Positions 7,624-14,455 of a stretch of 23,106 nucleotides of DNA are shown in pieces; position 1 is the first letter of the stretch; each line of letters starts with the position of its first letter. This DNA is from JBFXAF01 sp050178915 (GTDB lineage: Bacteria > Pseudomonadota > Alphaproteobacteria > Rhizobiales > Rhizobiaceae). The stretch lies in contig JBFXFO010000049.1 in assembly GCA_050178915.1 (NCBI GenBank), positions 1 to 23,106 of the forward strand. Reading direction: 5' to 3'. The notes beneath the pieces were generated by a model. It saw only the letters and a program-made list of their open reading frames with translations, was not told the origin of the DNA and ran no database searches. The translations under genes and the position numbers were made by a program.

Positions 7624-8412
7624 ATGCTCGTCGACAGCCACTGCCATCTGGACTTTCCCGATTTCGAGGCCGAGCGCGCGGAAGTGATCGCCCGCGCTGT
7701 CGGCGCCGGTGTCGGCCGTATGGTGACGATCTCGACGCGGGTAAGCCGTTTTCCGGGCCTCGTGGCGATCGCCGAGGCGCATGAGGAAGTGTATTGTTCC
7801 GTCGGCACGCACCCGCATAACGCCGACGAGGAACTGCACATCACCGCCGACGAGCTGGTGCGGCTGTCGGCGCACCCGAAGGTCGTCGCGATCGGCGAGG
7901 CCGGGCTCGACTACTTCTATGACAAGGCCCCGCGGGATGCGCAGGCGCAAGGGTTCCGCACCCATATCGCGGCAGCGCGCGAGACCAGCCTGCCGCTGGT
8001 CATCCACGCCCGCGACGCAGATGCGGACATCGCGGCGATCCTCGAGGAAGAGACGGGGAAGGGTGCCTTCCCGTTCGTTCTGCACTGCTTTTCGTCCGGC
8101 CGCGCGCTTGCCGAGAAAGGCGTCGAGCTGGGCGGCTACGTCTCATTCTCCGGCATCGTGACCTTCAAGAATTCGCCCGAGCTTCGCGCCATCGCTGCCG
8201 CTCTGCCGCGCGACCGTCTGCTGGTGGAGACCGACGCGCCCTACCTTGCGCCCGTGCCGCATCGCGGCAAGCGCAACGAGCCGGCCTTCGTCGCGAATAC
8301 GGCTGCCGTCCTTGGCGAGACGATCGGGCTTGATGCGGCGGCCATCGCAGCACTGACCACCGACAATTTCTTCCGGCTGTTCTCCAAGATGCCTCGGCCG
8401 GACGGTGTCTGA
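7624..8412 (+). CDS. tatD: TatD-family metal-dependent hydrolase (DNase)
   Basis: A 262-residue TIM-barrel hydrolase of the TatD/YcfH family; characterised members are metal-dependent 3'-5' exonucleases acting on damaged or single-stranded DNA. Metal ligands are visible in order: H6 and H8 (DSHCHLD), E92 (GEAGLDY), H128 (VIHARD), H154 (LHCFS) and D204 (ETDAPYL). The family length is about 260. The start ATG at 7624 is preceded by CGGGAATAG, just after the methyltransferase stop. It overlaps the next gene by 8 nt if that gene starts at GTG 8405. A tatD-MBL hydrolase pair downstream of metG is, to my knowledge, common in Alphaproteobacteria. Confidence 0.93.
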   Translation: MLVDSHCHLDFPDFEAERAEVIARAVGAGVGRMVTISTRVSRFPGLVAIAEAHEEVYCSVGTHPHNADEELHITADELVRLSAHPKVVAIGEAGLDYFYDKAPRDAQAQGFRTHIAAARETSLPLVIHARDADADIAAILEEETGKGAFPFVLHCFSSGRALAEKGVELGGYVSFSGIVTFKNSPELRAIAAALPRDRLLVETDAPYLAPVPHRGKRNEPAFVANTAAVLGETIGLDAAAIAALTTDNFFRLFSKMPRPDGV

Positions 8413-9220
8413 CGTGAACGACCTGCTGCGCTTCACGATCCTCGGCTGCGGTTCATCGCCGGGCACGCCGCGCATCACCGGCGATTGGGGGGCGTGCGAT
8501 CCGACGAACCCGAAGAACCGGCGGACACGCTCGGCTGCGCTGGTCGAACGCATCGGCGCCAACGGCACGACGCGTGTTGTCATCGACACCGGACCTGACT
8601 TCCGCGAGCAGATGCTTGCCGCCAAGGTCAGGCGGCTGGACGCTGCGGTCTACACCCATGCCCACGCAGACCACATCCATGGGATCGACGATCTGCGCGG
8701 CTATGCGCTGGAGCAGCGCCGGTTGATGGACGTGTATGCCGACAGGCCGACAATGCAACGGCTGAAGGAGGGTTTCGGCTACTGCTTCGAAACACCCCCG
8801 GGCAGCTCCTATCCGCCGATCCTGCAGGCGTGGCCGCTTCACCACGACCGGCCGCTCGTGGTCGAAGGAGAGGGGGGTGCCCTCACCTTAGAGCCGCTGC
8901 TTCAGATCCACGGCGATATCGTTTCGCTCGGCTTCCGGCTTGGCAAGCTCGCCTATTGTCCGGACGTCAGCCATTTTCCGGAAGGAACGGCCGAGCGGCT
9001 TGCAGGGCTGGACGTGCTGATCATCGACGCGCTTCAGTACCGGCCGCACCCAAGCCATCTGTCGCTTGGCCAGGCGCTCGACTGGATCGAACGGCTGCAG
9101 CCGAAACAGGCATTCCTGACCCACATGCACATTCCGCTCGACTACGAGACTGTGGCGCGCGAGACGCCGAACCATGTGATGCCGGCCCATGACGGGCTGA
9201 CGATCGAATTGCCATTGTAA
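8405..9220 (+). CDS. MBL-fold metal-dependent hydrolase (PhnP-like)
   Basis: A 271-residue metallo-beta-lactamase-fold hydrolase. The metal site H85-x-H87-x-D89-H90 (YTHAHADHIHGIDDLRG) is clear, with later ligands in the CPDVSHFP segment and near THMHIPLDYE. The N-terminus LGCGSSPGTPRITGDWGACD resembles the PhnP-like cyclic phosphodiesterases, including the CxxxxPKNRRTRSA segment. The physiological substrate is unknown. Translation may start at GTG 8405, overlapping tatD, or at GTG 8414, just after the tatD stop. It ends the tight part of the operon, 24 nt before the YbaK-type gene. Confidence 0.88.
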   Translation: MSDVNDLLRFTILGCGSSPGTPRITGDWGACDPTNPKNRRTRSAALVERIGANGTTRVVIDTGPDFREQMLAAKVRRLDAAVYTHAHADHIHGIDDLRGYALEQRRLMDVYADRPTMQRLKEGFGYCFETPPGSSYPPILQAWPLHHDRPLVVEGEGGALTLEPLLQIHGDIVSLGFRLGKLAYCPDVSHFPEGTAERLAGLDVLIIDALQYRPHPSHLSLGQALDWIERLQPKQAFLTHMHIPLDYETVARETPNHVMPAHDGLTIELPL

Positions 9221-9244
9221 TCAAATAGAAGCGGTTCAATCTTC

Positions 9245-9712
9245 ATGAGCAGCATCGAACGTGTGCGGGAAGCCGCAGCCGCTACCGGCCTGACGATCGA
9301 GGTGCGCCGCATGGGTGCCTCCACCCGCACGGCGCAGGAAGCTGCCGACCAGTGTGGCTGTGCCGTCGATCAGATCGTCAAGTCGCTCGTGTTCCAGGGC
9401 AAGCTTAGCGGCCGGCTCTATCTGTTCCTGGTGTCGGGCTCACGCCAGCTCGACCTCACGAAGGCGGCGACGCTCACCGGCGAGACGCTGGAGCGTGCCG
9501 ATCCACGGCATGTGCGCGAGGAAACGGGCTTTGCCATCGGTGGGGTGTCGCCACTTGGGCATCGCATCGCGCTGCCGACCTATGCCGACCAGACGCTGCT
9601 TCGCTACGATCTGGTCTGGGCGGCGGCCGGTGCACACGATGCGGTCTTTGCGTCCGAGCCGCAGGCCTTGTGCGAGGCAGCCGGCGCTATCGTTGCCGAC
9701 ATCGCCAAGTAG
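9245..9712 (+). CDS. YbaK/EbsC-family aminoacyl-tRNA deacylase
   Basis: A 155-residue single-domain protein of the YbaK/ProX family, which hydrolyses mischarged aminoacyl-tRNAs such as Cys-tRNA-Pro. The conserved Lys in IVKSLVF (K46) and the GGVSPLGH segment are present, and the length is typical. Its amino-acid specificity (Cys, Ala or Ser) cannot be read from the sequence. It follows the MBL hydrolase by 24 AT-rich bases with a poor ribosome site. It is the last + strand gene before two - strand genes, so its transcript meets chrA tail to tail. Confidence 0.88.
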   Translation: MSSIERVREAAAATGLTIEVRRMGASTRTAQEAADQCGCAVDQIVKSLVFQGKLSGRLYLFLVSGSRQLDLTKAATLTGETLERADPRHVREETGFAIGGVSPLGHRIALPTYADQTLLRYDLVWAAAGAHDAVFASEPQALCEAAGAIVADIAK

Positions 9713-9727
9713 CCACGGCTCTGTCCA

Positions 9728-9773
9728 TGTGGTAGTTCCATAATCTATCTTATGTGACTTTTGTGTGGTAGTT
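9728..9773. repeat. Direct repeat in convergent intergenic gap
   Basis: TGTGGTAGTT occurs at 9728-9737 and again at 9764-9773, a 10-bp direct repeat with a 36-bp period in the AT-rich gap between the convergent YbaK-type gene and chrA. No stem-plus-T-run terminator is visible here. Function unknown. Confidence 0.5.
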
Positions 9774-9830
9774 ACTGCGCACTGCGTGCTGGACACCCCC
9801 GGCATCCGCAGCCAGCCGGAAGCGATCGTG

Positions 9831-11039
9831 TCAGAGCGCTGCGTAGCCCAGCAGCCCGCAAGCGATGACCACGGCCCACGCAGGCAGCCGCCAGACCGCG
9901 AGCGCCACAAACGATGCGGCCGCGATCGCCATTGTCGATGGTGACGTGACGCCCTGCGTGAAAACGGGATCGTAGAGCGCGGCGGCCAGCAGGCCTACGA
10001 CGGCTGCGTTCGTGCCCATCAAGGCGCGCCGCGCGGTTCGGGAGGCTCTGAGCCGTTCCCAGAAAGGCAGCGCGCCGATCACCAGCAGCGCCGATGGCAG
10101 GAAGATCGCGACCAGCGCGAGCGTCGCACCGGCAGCGCCATTCGGCGACGCAACCTGCACCGCGCCGAGATAGCCGGCGAAAGTGAAGAGTGGACCCGGG
10201 ACAGCCTGCGCCGCGCCATAACCGGCGAGGAAGGCGTCGCGGGTGACGAGCCCTGCTCCGACGGTTTCGGCGTCGAGCAGCGGAAGCACGACGTGGCCTC
10301 CTCCAAACACCAGCGCGCCGGCACGATAGAAGCTGTCCGCCATGCGCAACCACCCATCGCCATTGATCGACGCGGCCAGCGGCAACAGCGCGAGCAGGGC
10401 AACGAATGCGATCAGGCAGGCGACTGCAATGGGGCGGCTGACACCGACGCTGATCGGCTCATGTGGTTCAGATGCGGTTTCGTCCATGCGCAGCCAGACA
10501 AGCCCGATCAGCGCGCCGGCTGCGATCGCGGCGAGCTGCCCGAATGCATTCGGCGCCAGCAAGGCGAGCAGCATCCCGGCGAGCGCGATCGTGGCGCGCT
10601 GTCGGTCGGGCGTCAGCGTCGTCGCCATGCCGAGCACGGCATTCGCGACAACCGCGACGGCGGCGGCCTTGAGGCCGTGCAGCCAGCCGCCCTGCTCCAG
10701 GCCAGCGGCGGAAACTGCGTAGGCGAAGCCGACGAGCAGGATCGCCGACGGCAGCGTGAAAGCCAGCCAGGCCGCGAACATGCCAGCGTAGCCGGCACGG
10801 CCGAGGCCGATCGCCATGCCGACCTGGCTTGAAGCCGGCCCTGGCAGGAACTGGCAAAGCGCGACCAGATCGGCAAAGGCCGCTTCGCTCAGCCATTTCC
10901 GACGCGTGACCAGCGCATCGCGAAAGAAACCAAGATGCGCGACCGGGCCGCCGAAGGAGGTCAGCCCGAGCATCAGGAACGTCAGAAAGACGTCGGTTGC
11001 GCTGCCCCGCGCTGTGGTTAGTGGCTCGGTCTGGCTCAC
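9831..11039 (-). CDS. chrA: Long-chain chromate transporter ChrA
   Basis: A 402-residue inner-membrane protein of the CHR superfamily, which exports chromate by proton-motive-force-driven efflux. It is the two-domain long form. The N-terminal half carries FGGP (29-32) and QFLPGP (63-68); the C-terminal half repeats the pattern as FGGGHVVLPLL (245-255) and AVPGPLFTFAGYLG (279-292). About ten hydrophobic segments are visible. Translation begins at a GTG (11039) with only a weak GGA upstream. A polar stretch near residues 185-200 separates the halves. Its upstream leader (11040-11169) contains inverted repeats. Some CHR proteins do not confer chromate resistance, so the substrate is not certain. 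Confidence 0.92.
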   Translation of the reverse strand: MSQTEPLTTARGSATDVFLTFLMLGLTSFGGPVAHLGFFRDALVTRRKWLSEAAFADLVALCQFLPGPASSQVGMAIGLGRAGYAGMFAAWLAFTLPSAILLVGFAYAVSAAGLEQGGWLHGLKAAAVAVVANAVLGMATTLTPDRQRATIALAGMLLALLAPNAFGQLAAIAAGALIGLVWLRMDETASEPHEPISVGVSRPIAVACLIAFVALLALLPLAASINGDGWLRMADSFYRAGALVFGGGHVVLPLLDAETVGAGLVTRDAFLAGYGAAQAVPGPLFTFAGYLGAVQVASPNGAAGATLALVAIFLPSALLVIGALPFWERLRASRTARRALMGTNAAVVGLLAAALYDPVFTQGVTSPSTMAIAAASFVALAVWRLPAWAVVIACGLLGYAAL

Positions 11040-11078
11040 GTGCTCGATGATTCCAGGCGTTGACTCAGCTTCGACGGC

Positions 11079-11152
11079 GCCCGTCGTGAATCACGGGCAC
11101 CGCAAGATAGCCGGCCAGAGCCTCGGTTTCACGACAGCAGCGTGCGGTGCCC
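11079..11152. repeat. Nested inverted repeats in the chrA leader
   Basis: GGGCACCGCA (11095-11104) and TGCGGTGCCC (11143-11152) form a perfect 10-bp inverted repeat with a 38-nt gap. Overlapping it, GCCCGT (11079-11084) and ACGGGC (11093-11098) form a competing 6-bp hairpin with an 8-nt loop. Because both share 11095-11098, only one can form at a time. They lie between the aldo/keto reductase stop and the chrA start, in the presumed chrA leader. Confidence 0.5.
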
Positions 11153-11169
11153 CTGCCCGGTCGACGCCG

Positions 11170-12039
11170 TCAGGCGCGGCGCCCGGCCGCGTCCAGTGCG
11201 GCGAAGTCTTCATCGCTGAGCTTGATCCCGGCGGCGGCGGTGTTCTCGTCCAGATGTGCGACCTTCGATGTGCCCGGGATCGGCAGCATGACCGGGCTGC
11301 GCTTCAGCACCCAGGCCAGCGCGACCTGACTCGGTGCTGCGCCGTGCTTGCGTGCGACCTTGTCCAGCACCGAACCGTCGCGCGCCAGATCGCCGGCGGC
11401 CAGCGGATACCACGGTATGAAACCGATGCCGTTCTGCTCGCAATAGTCGAGCACGTCCTCGCTGCCGCGATCGACGAGGTTGTAGCGGTTCTGGACAGTT
11501 GCGACCTTGAACACCCTCGAGGCCGCCTTGATGTCGTCCACCGACACTTCGCTGAGGCCGGCGTGCCGGATGATGCCGTCGTCCAGCAGCTTGCGGATGG
11601 CGCCGAACTGCTCGCTGCGATCGACCTTTGTATCGATGCGGTGCAACTGCCACAGCCCGATCTGCTCTATCCCGAGCTTCTGCAGGCTCTTCTTGGCCTG
11701 CTCGATCAGATAGTCGGGACGGCCGTTCGACGTCCACACATTGGGGCCGCTGCGGGTCATGCCGCCTTTGGTGGCGACCAGCATGTCGGCCGGATAGGGA
11801 TGCAGGGCTTCGCGGATCAGCTTCTCCGACACGTCGGGGCCGTAAGAATCGGCCGTATCGATGAAGTTGACGCCAATTTCCGGCAGGCGCTTCAGCGTGC
11901 GCAGGCTTTCAGCGCGGTCGGCGGGCTCGCCCCATATCCCCTTCCCGGTCACCCGCATCGCGCCAAAACCGAGGCGGTTGACGGTGATGTCACCGCCGAT
12001 GGCGAACTGGCCCGATTGGGCTGCATCAGGTCTGGACAT
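11170..12039 (-). CDS. Aldo/keto reductase
   Basis: A 289-residue NADPH-dependent oxidoreductase of the AKR superfamily with a TIM-barrel fold. The catalytic tetrad is complete: D61 and Y66 (FIDTADSYG), K91 (ATKGG) and H133 (LWQLHRID). The C-terminal IPGTSKVAHLDEN segment is the usual phosphate-binding region for the cofactor. The substrate is not predictable. A good ribosome site (GAAGGGA) lies 8 nt before the ATG at 12039. It is transcribed divergently from cobF and lies 130 nt upstream of chrA on the same strand, so the two may share a message, though the leader repeats before chrA suggest separate control. Confidence 0.92.
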   Translation of the reverse strand: MSRPDAAQSGQFAIGGDITVNRLGFGAMRVTGKGIWGEPADRAESLRTLKRLPEIGVNFIDTADSYGPDVSEKLIREALHPYPADMLVATKGGMTRSGPNVWTSNGRPDYLIEQAKKSLQKLGIEQIGLWQLHRIDTKVDRSEQFGAIRKLLDDGIIRHAGLSEVSVDDIKAASRVFKVATVQNRYNLVDRGSEDVLDYCEQNGIGFIPWYPLAAGDLARDGSVLDKVARKHGAAPSQVALAWVLKRSPVMLPIPGTSKVAHLDENTAAAGIKLSDEDFAALDAAGRRA

Positions 12040-12094
12040 GGCAATTTTCCCTTCGAGAATCTGGCGGGAGGCGGCGTGAACCGTCGCGGAAAGA

Positions 12095-12113
12095 GGTGGC
12101 GCAGTGCGCCGCC
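12095..12113. promoter_or_regulatory. GC-rich palindrome near aldo/keto reductase start site
   Basis: A 19-bp near-perfect palindrome (GGTGGCGCA, centre G, TGCGCCGCC) with a single T-G mismatch. It sits immediately downstream of the CTATAT box proposed for the - strand reductase gene, where a bound repressor would block initiation. No binding protein is evident in the window. Confidence 0.4.
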
Positions 12114-12117
12114 TTGC

Positions 12118-12146
12118 ATATAGGGAGGCTATGCGCCGGCGACACC
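12118..12146 (-). promoter_or_regulatory. Candidate promoter for the aldo/keto reductase
   Basis: On the - strand CTATAT (12123-12118) matches the alphaproteobacterial -10 consensus exactly. Seventeen nt upstream is GGTGTC (12146-12141), a poor -35. The predicted start would be near 12111, about 70 nt before the ATG. The weak -35 would suit a promoter needing an activator. The call is tentative. Confidence 0.35.
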
Positions 12147-12162
12147 AGCGGCGTCCAATTCA

Positions 12163-12930
12163 TTGGCATCGGTCGTGCGACACATCCTTCTCATCGGCAT
12201 CGGCCCGGGGCATCCCGACCAGATCACGCTGCAGGCGATAGACGCCATCCGCCGCGCCGACGTGTTCTTCATCCCCGGCAAGGGCGAAGAGAAAATCGAA
12301 CTGGCAGCAATCCGGCACGCCATGCTGGACCGGCACCTGCCGGGCGGCCGCCACCGTGTCGTTCCGTTTGACGTTCCGGTGCGCGACGCCGCAGCGCCCT
12401 ATCGCGACGGCGTGCATGCCTGGCACGACGAGATCGGGGAAGCCTACGAGCGCCTCTTCACGGAGCATCTTTCCGATGGGCAGACCGGCGCCTTCCTCGT
12501 CTGGGGCGACCCGTCGCTCTATGACAGCACGATCCGCATTCTCGACGCGGTGAAGGCTCGCGGACGCGTCGATTTCACCTGCGAGATCATTCCGGGCATC
12601 ACCAGCGTGCAGCAGCTGACAGCCGCTCATCGCATTCCGCTCAACACAATCGGTGAGGCTGTCGAAATTACAACCGGCCGGCGGATTTCCGAGCAATATC
12701 CGGAGGATAGAGCCAGCGTTGTGGTCATGCTCGATGGCCGCACGGCTTTTGCAGGGCTCGACCGCGACGATCTCGACATCTTCTGGGGCGCCTATCTCGG
12801 CACGCCAGACGAGATCCTGATCTCCGGCAGGCTCAGCGAAGTCGCCGACGAGATCCTGCGCACCCGCGCGGAGGCGCGGGAACGCAAGGGGTGGATGTTC
12901 GACACCTACCTCTTGCGCAAACGCAGCTAG
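12163..12930 (+). CDS. cobF: Precorrin-6A synthase (deacetylating)
   Basis: A 255-residue SAM methyltransferase of the corrin-ring family. CobF methylates precorrin-5 at C-1 and releases the two-carbon C-20 fragment as acetate, a step specific to the aerobic B12 pathway. The family motifs GIGPGHPDQ (12-20), FIPGKG and VWGDPSLYDST are present, and the end (GWMFDTYLLRKR) is typical. The start is either TTG at 12163 or GTG at 12175; the latter gives VRHILLIGIGPG. Neither has a clear ribosome site. Its TAG stop (12928-12930) lies inside the same CTAG as the stop of the opposing phosphatase gene. No cobalamin riboswitch is visible upstream. Confidence 0.93.
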   Translation: MASVVRHILLIGIGPGHPDQITLQAIDAIRRADVFFIPGKGEEKIELAAIRHAMLDRHLPGGRHRVVPFDVPVRDAAAPYRDGVHAWHDEIGEAYERLFTEHLSDGQTGAFLVWGDPSLYDSTIRILDAVKARGRVDFTCEIIPGITSVQQLTAAHRIPLNTIGEAVEITTGRRISEQYPEDRASVVVMLDGRTAFAGLDRDDLDIFWGAYLGTPDEILISGRLSEVADEILRTRAEARERKGWMFDTYLLRKRS

Positions 12931-13436
12931 AGCCTGAGCGAGAACGGCACGCCCTCGAAGGCGTCCACCCCCCGCCCGATCGCGTCGATGGCCGCCACCA
13001 TGCGCCCGGAGCGGCCCAGAATGTCGTCGGCGAAACCGACCAGCCGTCGGTTCGGCGTGGCGGAGGGGGATAGCCGCCGCATCTCGGCCGCCAGTGCATT
13101 CTCGTCGCGCCGGGGATCGAGCGATGCCGCAACGATGAAGGCGGCGGCCGTCGAGCGGCTGATGCCGGCGTAGCAATTCACCACCAGGGGGGCGGCGCGG
13201 TCCCAGCGGCGGCCGAACTCGATCAGCCTCGCGACGTGCTCGCGGCCGGGCGGCGTGTGGCCGTCCATCGCCTCGGCGATGTCGTGCATCACGAGATGCA
13301 GATGGTTCTGCGCCACGATCGACCCGGGCCGCACGAAGCCCGAATTGGGGGACAGCAGCGTCAGCAGATGGCTTGCGCCGACCGCATCGATCGTCTCGGG
13401 CACGCGGGCCATGGAACAGACGTGGATCGTGCTCAT
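12927..13436 (-). CDS. Dual-specificity/tyrosine-type phosphatase in the cobalamin locus
   Basis: A 169-residue protein of the cysteine-dependent phosphatase superfamily. The P-loop signature C88-x5-R94-S (NCYAGISRSTAAAF) is intact, but the His usually before the Cys is Asn. D52 in MHDIAE sits where these enzymes carry the general acid. There is no signal peptide or membrane segment. I chose the ATG at 13436 because it overlaps the cobC TGA as TGATG, the typical signal of translational coupling; an upstream in-frame start would lie inside cobC. Its partners are all B12 genes, so a role in the pathway is likely by context. Removing the 5'-phosphate of alpha-ribazole phosphate or of adenosylcobalamin phosphate is a reasonable guess, not shown here. 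Confidence 0.85.
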   Translation of the reverse strand: MSTIHVCSMARVPETIDAVGASHLLTLLSPNSGFVRPGSIVAQNHLHLVMHDIAEAMDGHTPPGREHVARLIEFGRRWDRAAPLVVNCYAGISRSTAAAFIVAASLDPRRDENALAAEMRRLSPSATPNRRLVGFADDILGRSGRMVAAIDAIGRGVDAFEGVPFSLRL

Positions 13437-14455
13437 CAGGCTGCCCTCGCCTGCCAGCCGCCCAAAGCGGCATCGAGGCGTTCCCATTCGGTGTCGTCGC
13501 CCGGCAGGCCGATCCGCAGATCGTGGGGCCGCTCGGCGAAATGCCGGACGATGATGCCCGCATCGCCAAGGCCGCGAAACAGCCGCGATGCCGCAGGCAT
13601 GCGAGCGAAACGATAGAGGCTCGTGCCGCCTGAGACGGCCACGCCATGGCGCGCAAGCAGCGCGTCGAGCCGCGCCGCGGCCGCCGTGAGCCGTTGCCTA
13701 TGCATGCTGCGCCACTCGCGGTCACGCAGGGCTTCGATGCCGATCTCGAGCGCAGGCCCGGAGACGGCCCACGGGCCAAGTTGCGCGGCGAGCACTGCCG
13801 CCGTTGCGGGCGCAGCGAGTGCGAAGCCGAGCCGCACGCCTGCCATCCCGTAGAACTTGCCGAACGAGCGAAGCACGACAAGGCCGCCGTCCTCGACATC
13901 GCCGCTCACGCTGTCAGAACCAACATCCATGAACGCCTCGTCGACGACGAGCAGGCCGCCATTCGCCGCCAGCCTGTCGCGCAGCTTGAGCAGATCGTTG
14001 CGCGCAACGATGCGGCCGTCGGGATTGTTCGGGTTTACCACAACGGCGAGATGTGCCTCGCCGAGCGCCTCGACGTTGGCAACGTCGACCACCTCATGCC
14101 CCGCCAGCGCCGCGGCACGTGCATGCTCGGCGTAGGTCGGAGCGAGCACTGCCGTCCTGCCCGGTTCAATCAGCCTCGCGAGGTGGGGCAGCAGCATCTG
14201 CGTGCCGGGCGCCGCGACGATGCACGCCGGCGACGGCGCGCCATACGCCTCGCTGGCCGCTGCCAGAAGCTCTTGTGCACGCGCCGGCTCGGGCAGGCGC
14301 TGAAACGCCTTGGCGGGAAGCGTTGAAAACGGATATGCGTGCGGGCTTATCCCGGTGGACAGGTCAACCCACGGCTCCGGGGCTTGCGGGAACAGCGCCC
14401 GCGCCCGCGCCAGGCTGCCGCCGTGATCCACCGCCCTCGCCTGCTGGCCACGCAT
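13436..14455 (-). CDS. cobC: Threonine-phosphate decarboxylase (CobC; CobD in Salmonella naming)
   Basis: A 339-residue PLP enzyme of the aspartate-aminotransferase fold. It decarboxylates L-threonine O-3-phosphate to (R)-1-aminopropan-2-yl phosphate, the linker attached to the corrin ring by CobD. The N-terminal HGGSLARARALFP and DLSTGISPHAYP segments are typical of CobC. NPNNPDG is at 141-147, the PLP-ring Asp in VVDEAF is D172, and the Schiff-base Lys is K200 in SFGKFYG. The ATG at 14455 is preferred because it gives the usual N-terminus; a GTG at 14500 would add 15 unlikely residues. The start codon shares CATG with the divergent cobD start, and the stop is coupled to the phosphatase gene. 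Confidence 0.92.
   Translation of the reverse strand: MRGQQARAVDHGGSLARARALFPQAPEPWVDLSTGISPHAYPFSTLPAKAFQRLPEPARAQELLAAASEAYGAPSPACIVAAPGTQMLLPHLARLIEPGRTAVLAPTYAEHARAAALAGHEVVDVANVEALGEAHLAVVVNPNNPDGRIVARNDLLKLRDRLAANGGLLVVDEAFMDVGSDSVSGDVEDGGLVVLRSFGKFYGMAGVRLGFALAAPATAAVLAAQLGPWAVSGPALEIGIEALRDREWRSMHRQRLTAAAARLDALLARHGVAVSGGTSLYRFARMPAASRLFRGLGDAGIIVRHFAERPHDLRIGLPGDDTEWERLDAALGGWQARAA
14323..14351 (+). promoter_or_regulatory. Candidate cobD promoter inside cobC
   Basis: TTGAAA (14323-14328) and CTTATC (14346-14351) are 17 nt apart on the + strand, about 100 nt before the cobD start and antisense to the cobC coding region. The -10 is a poor match. It is the best candidate I found given that no intergenic space exists. 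Confidence 0.25.

Noticed and set aside
10816..12123. 435-codon + strand frame opposite chrA and the aldo/keto reductase
   Set aside because: Shadow of two well-supported - strand genes; no recognisable protein.
12040..12162. Possible third cobalamin riboswitch before cobF
   Set aside because: Neither the B12 box nor the conserved core and 3' element is present, and the space is too short.
12160..13899. 579-codon - strand frame across cobC, the phosphatase and cobF
   Set aside because: It runs out of frame through cobC and the phosphatase and antisense to cobF; no domain is visible, while the three genes it crosses have clear motifs.
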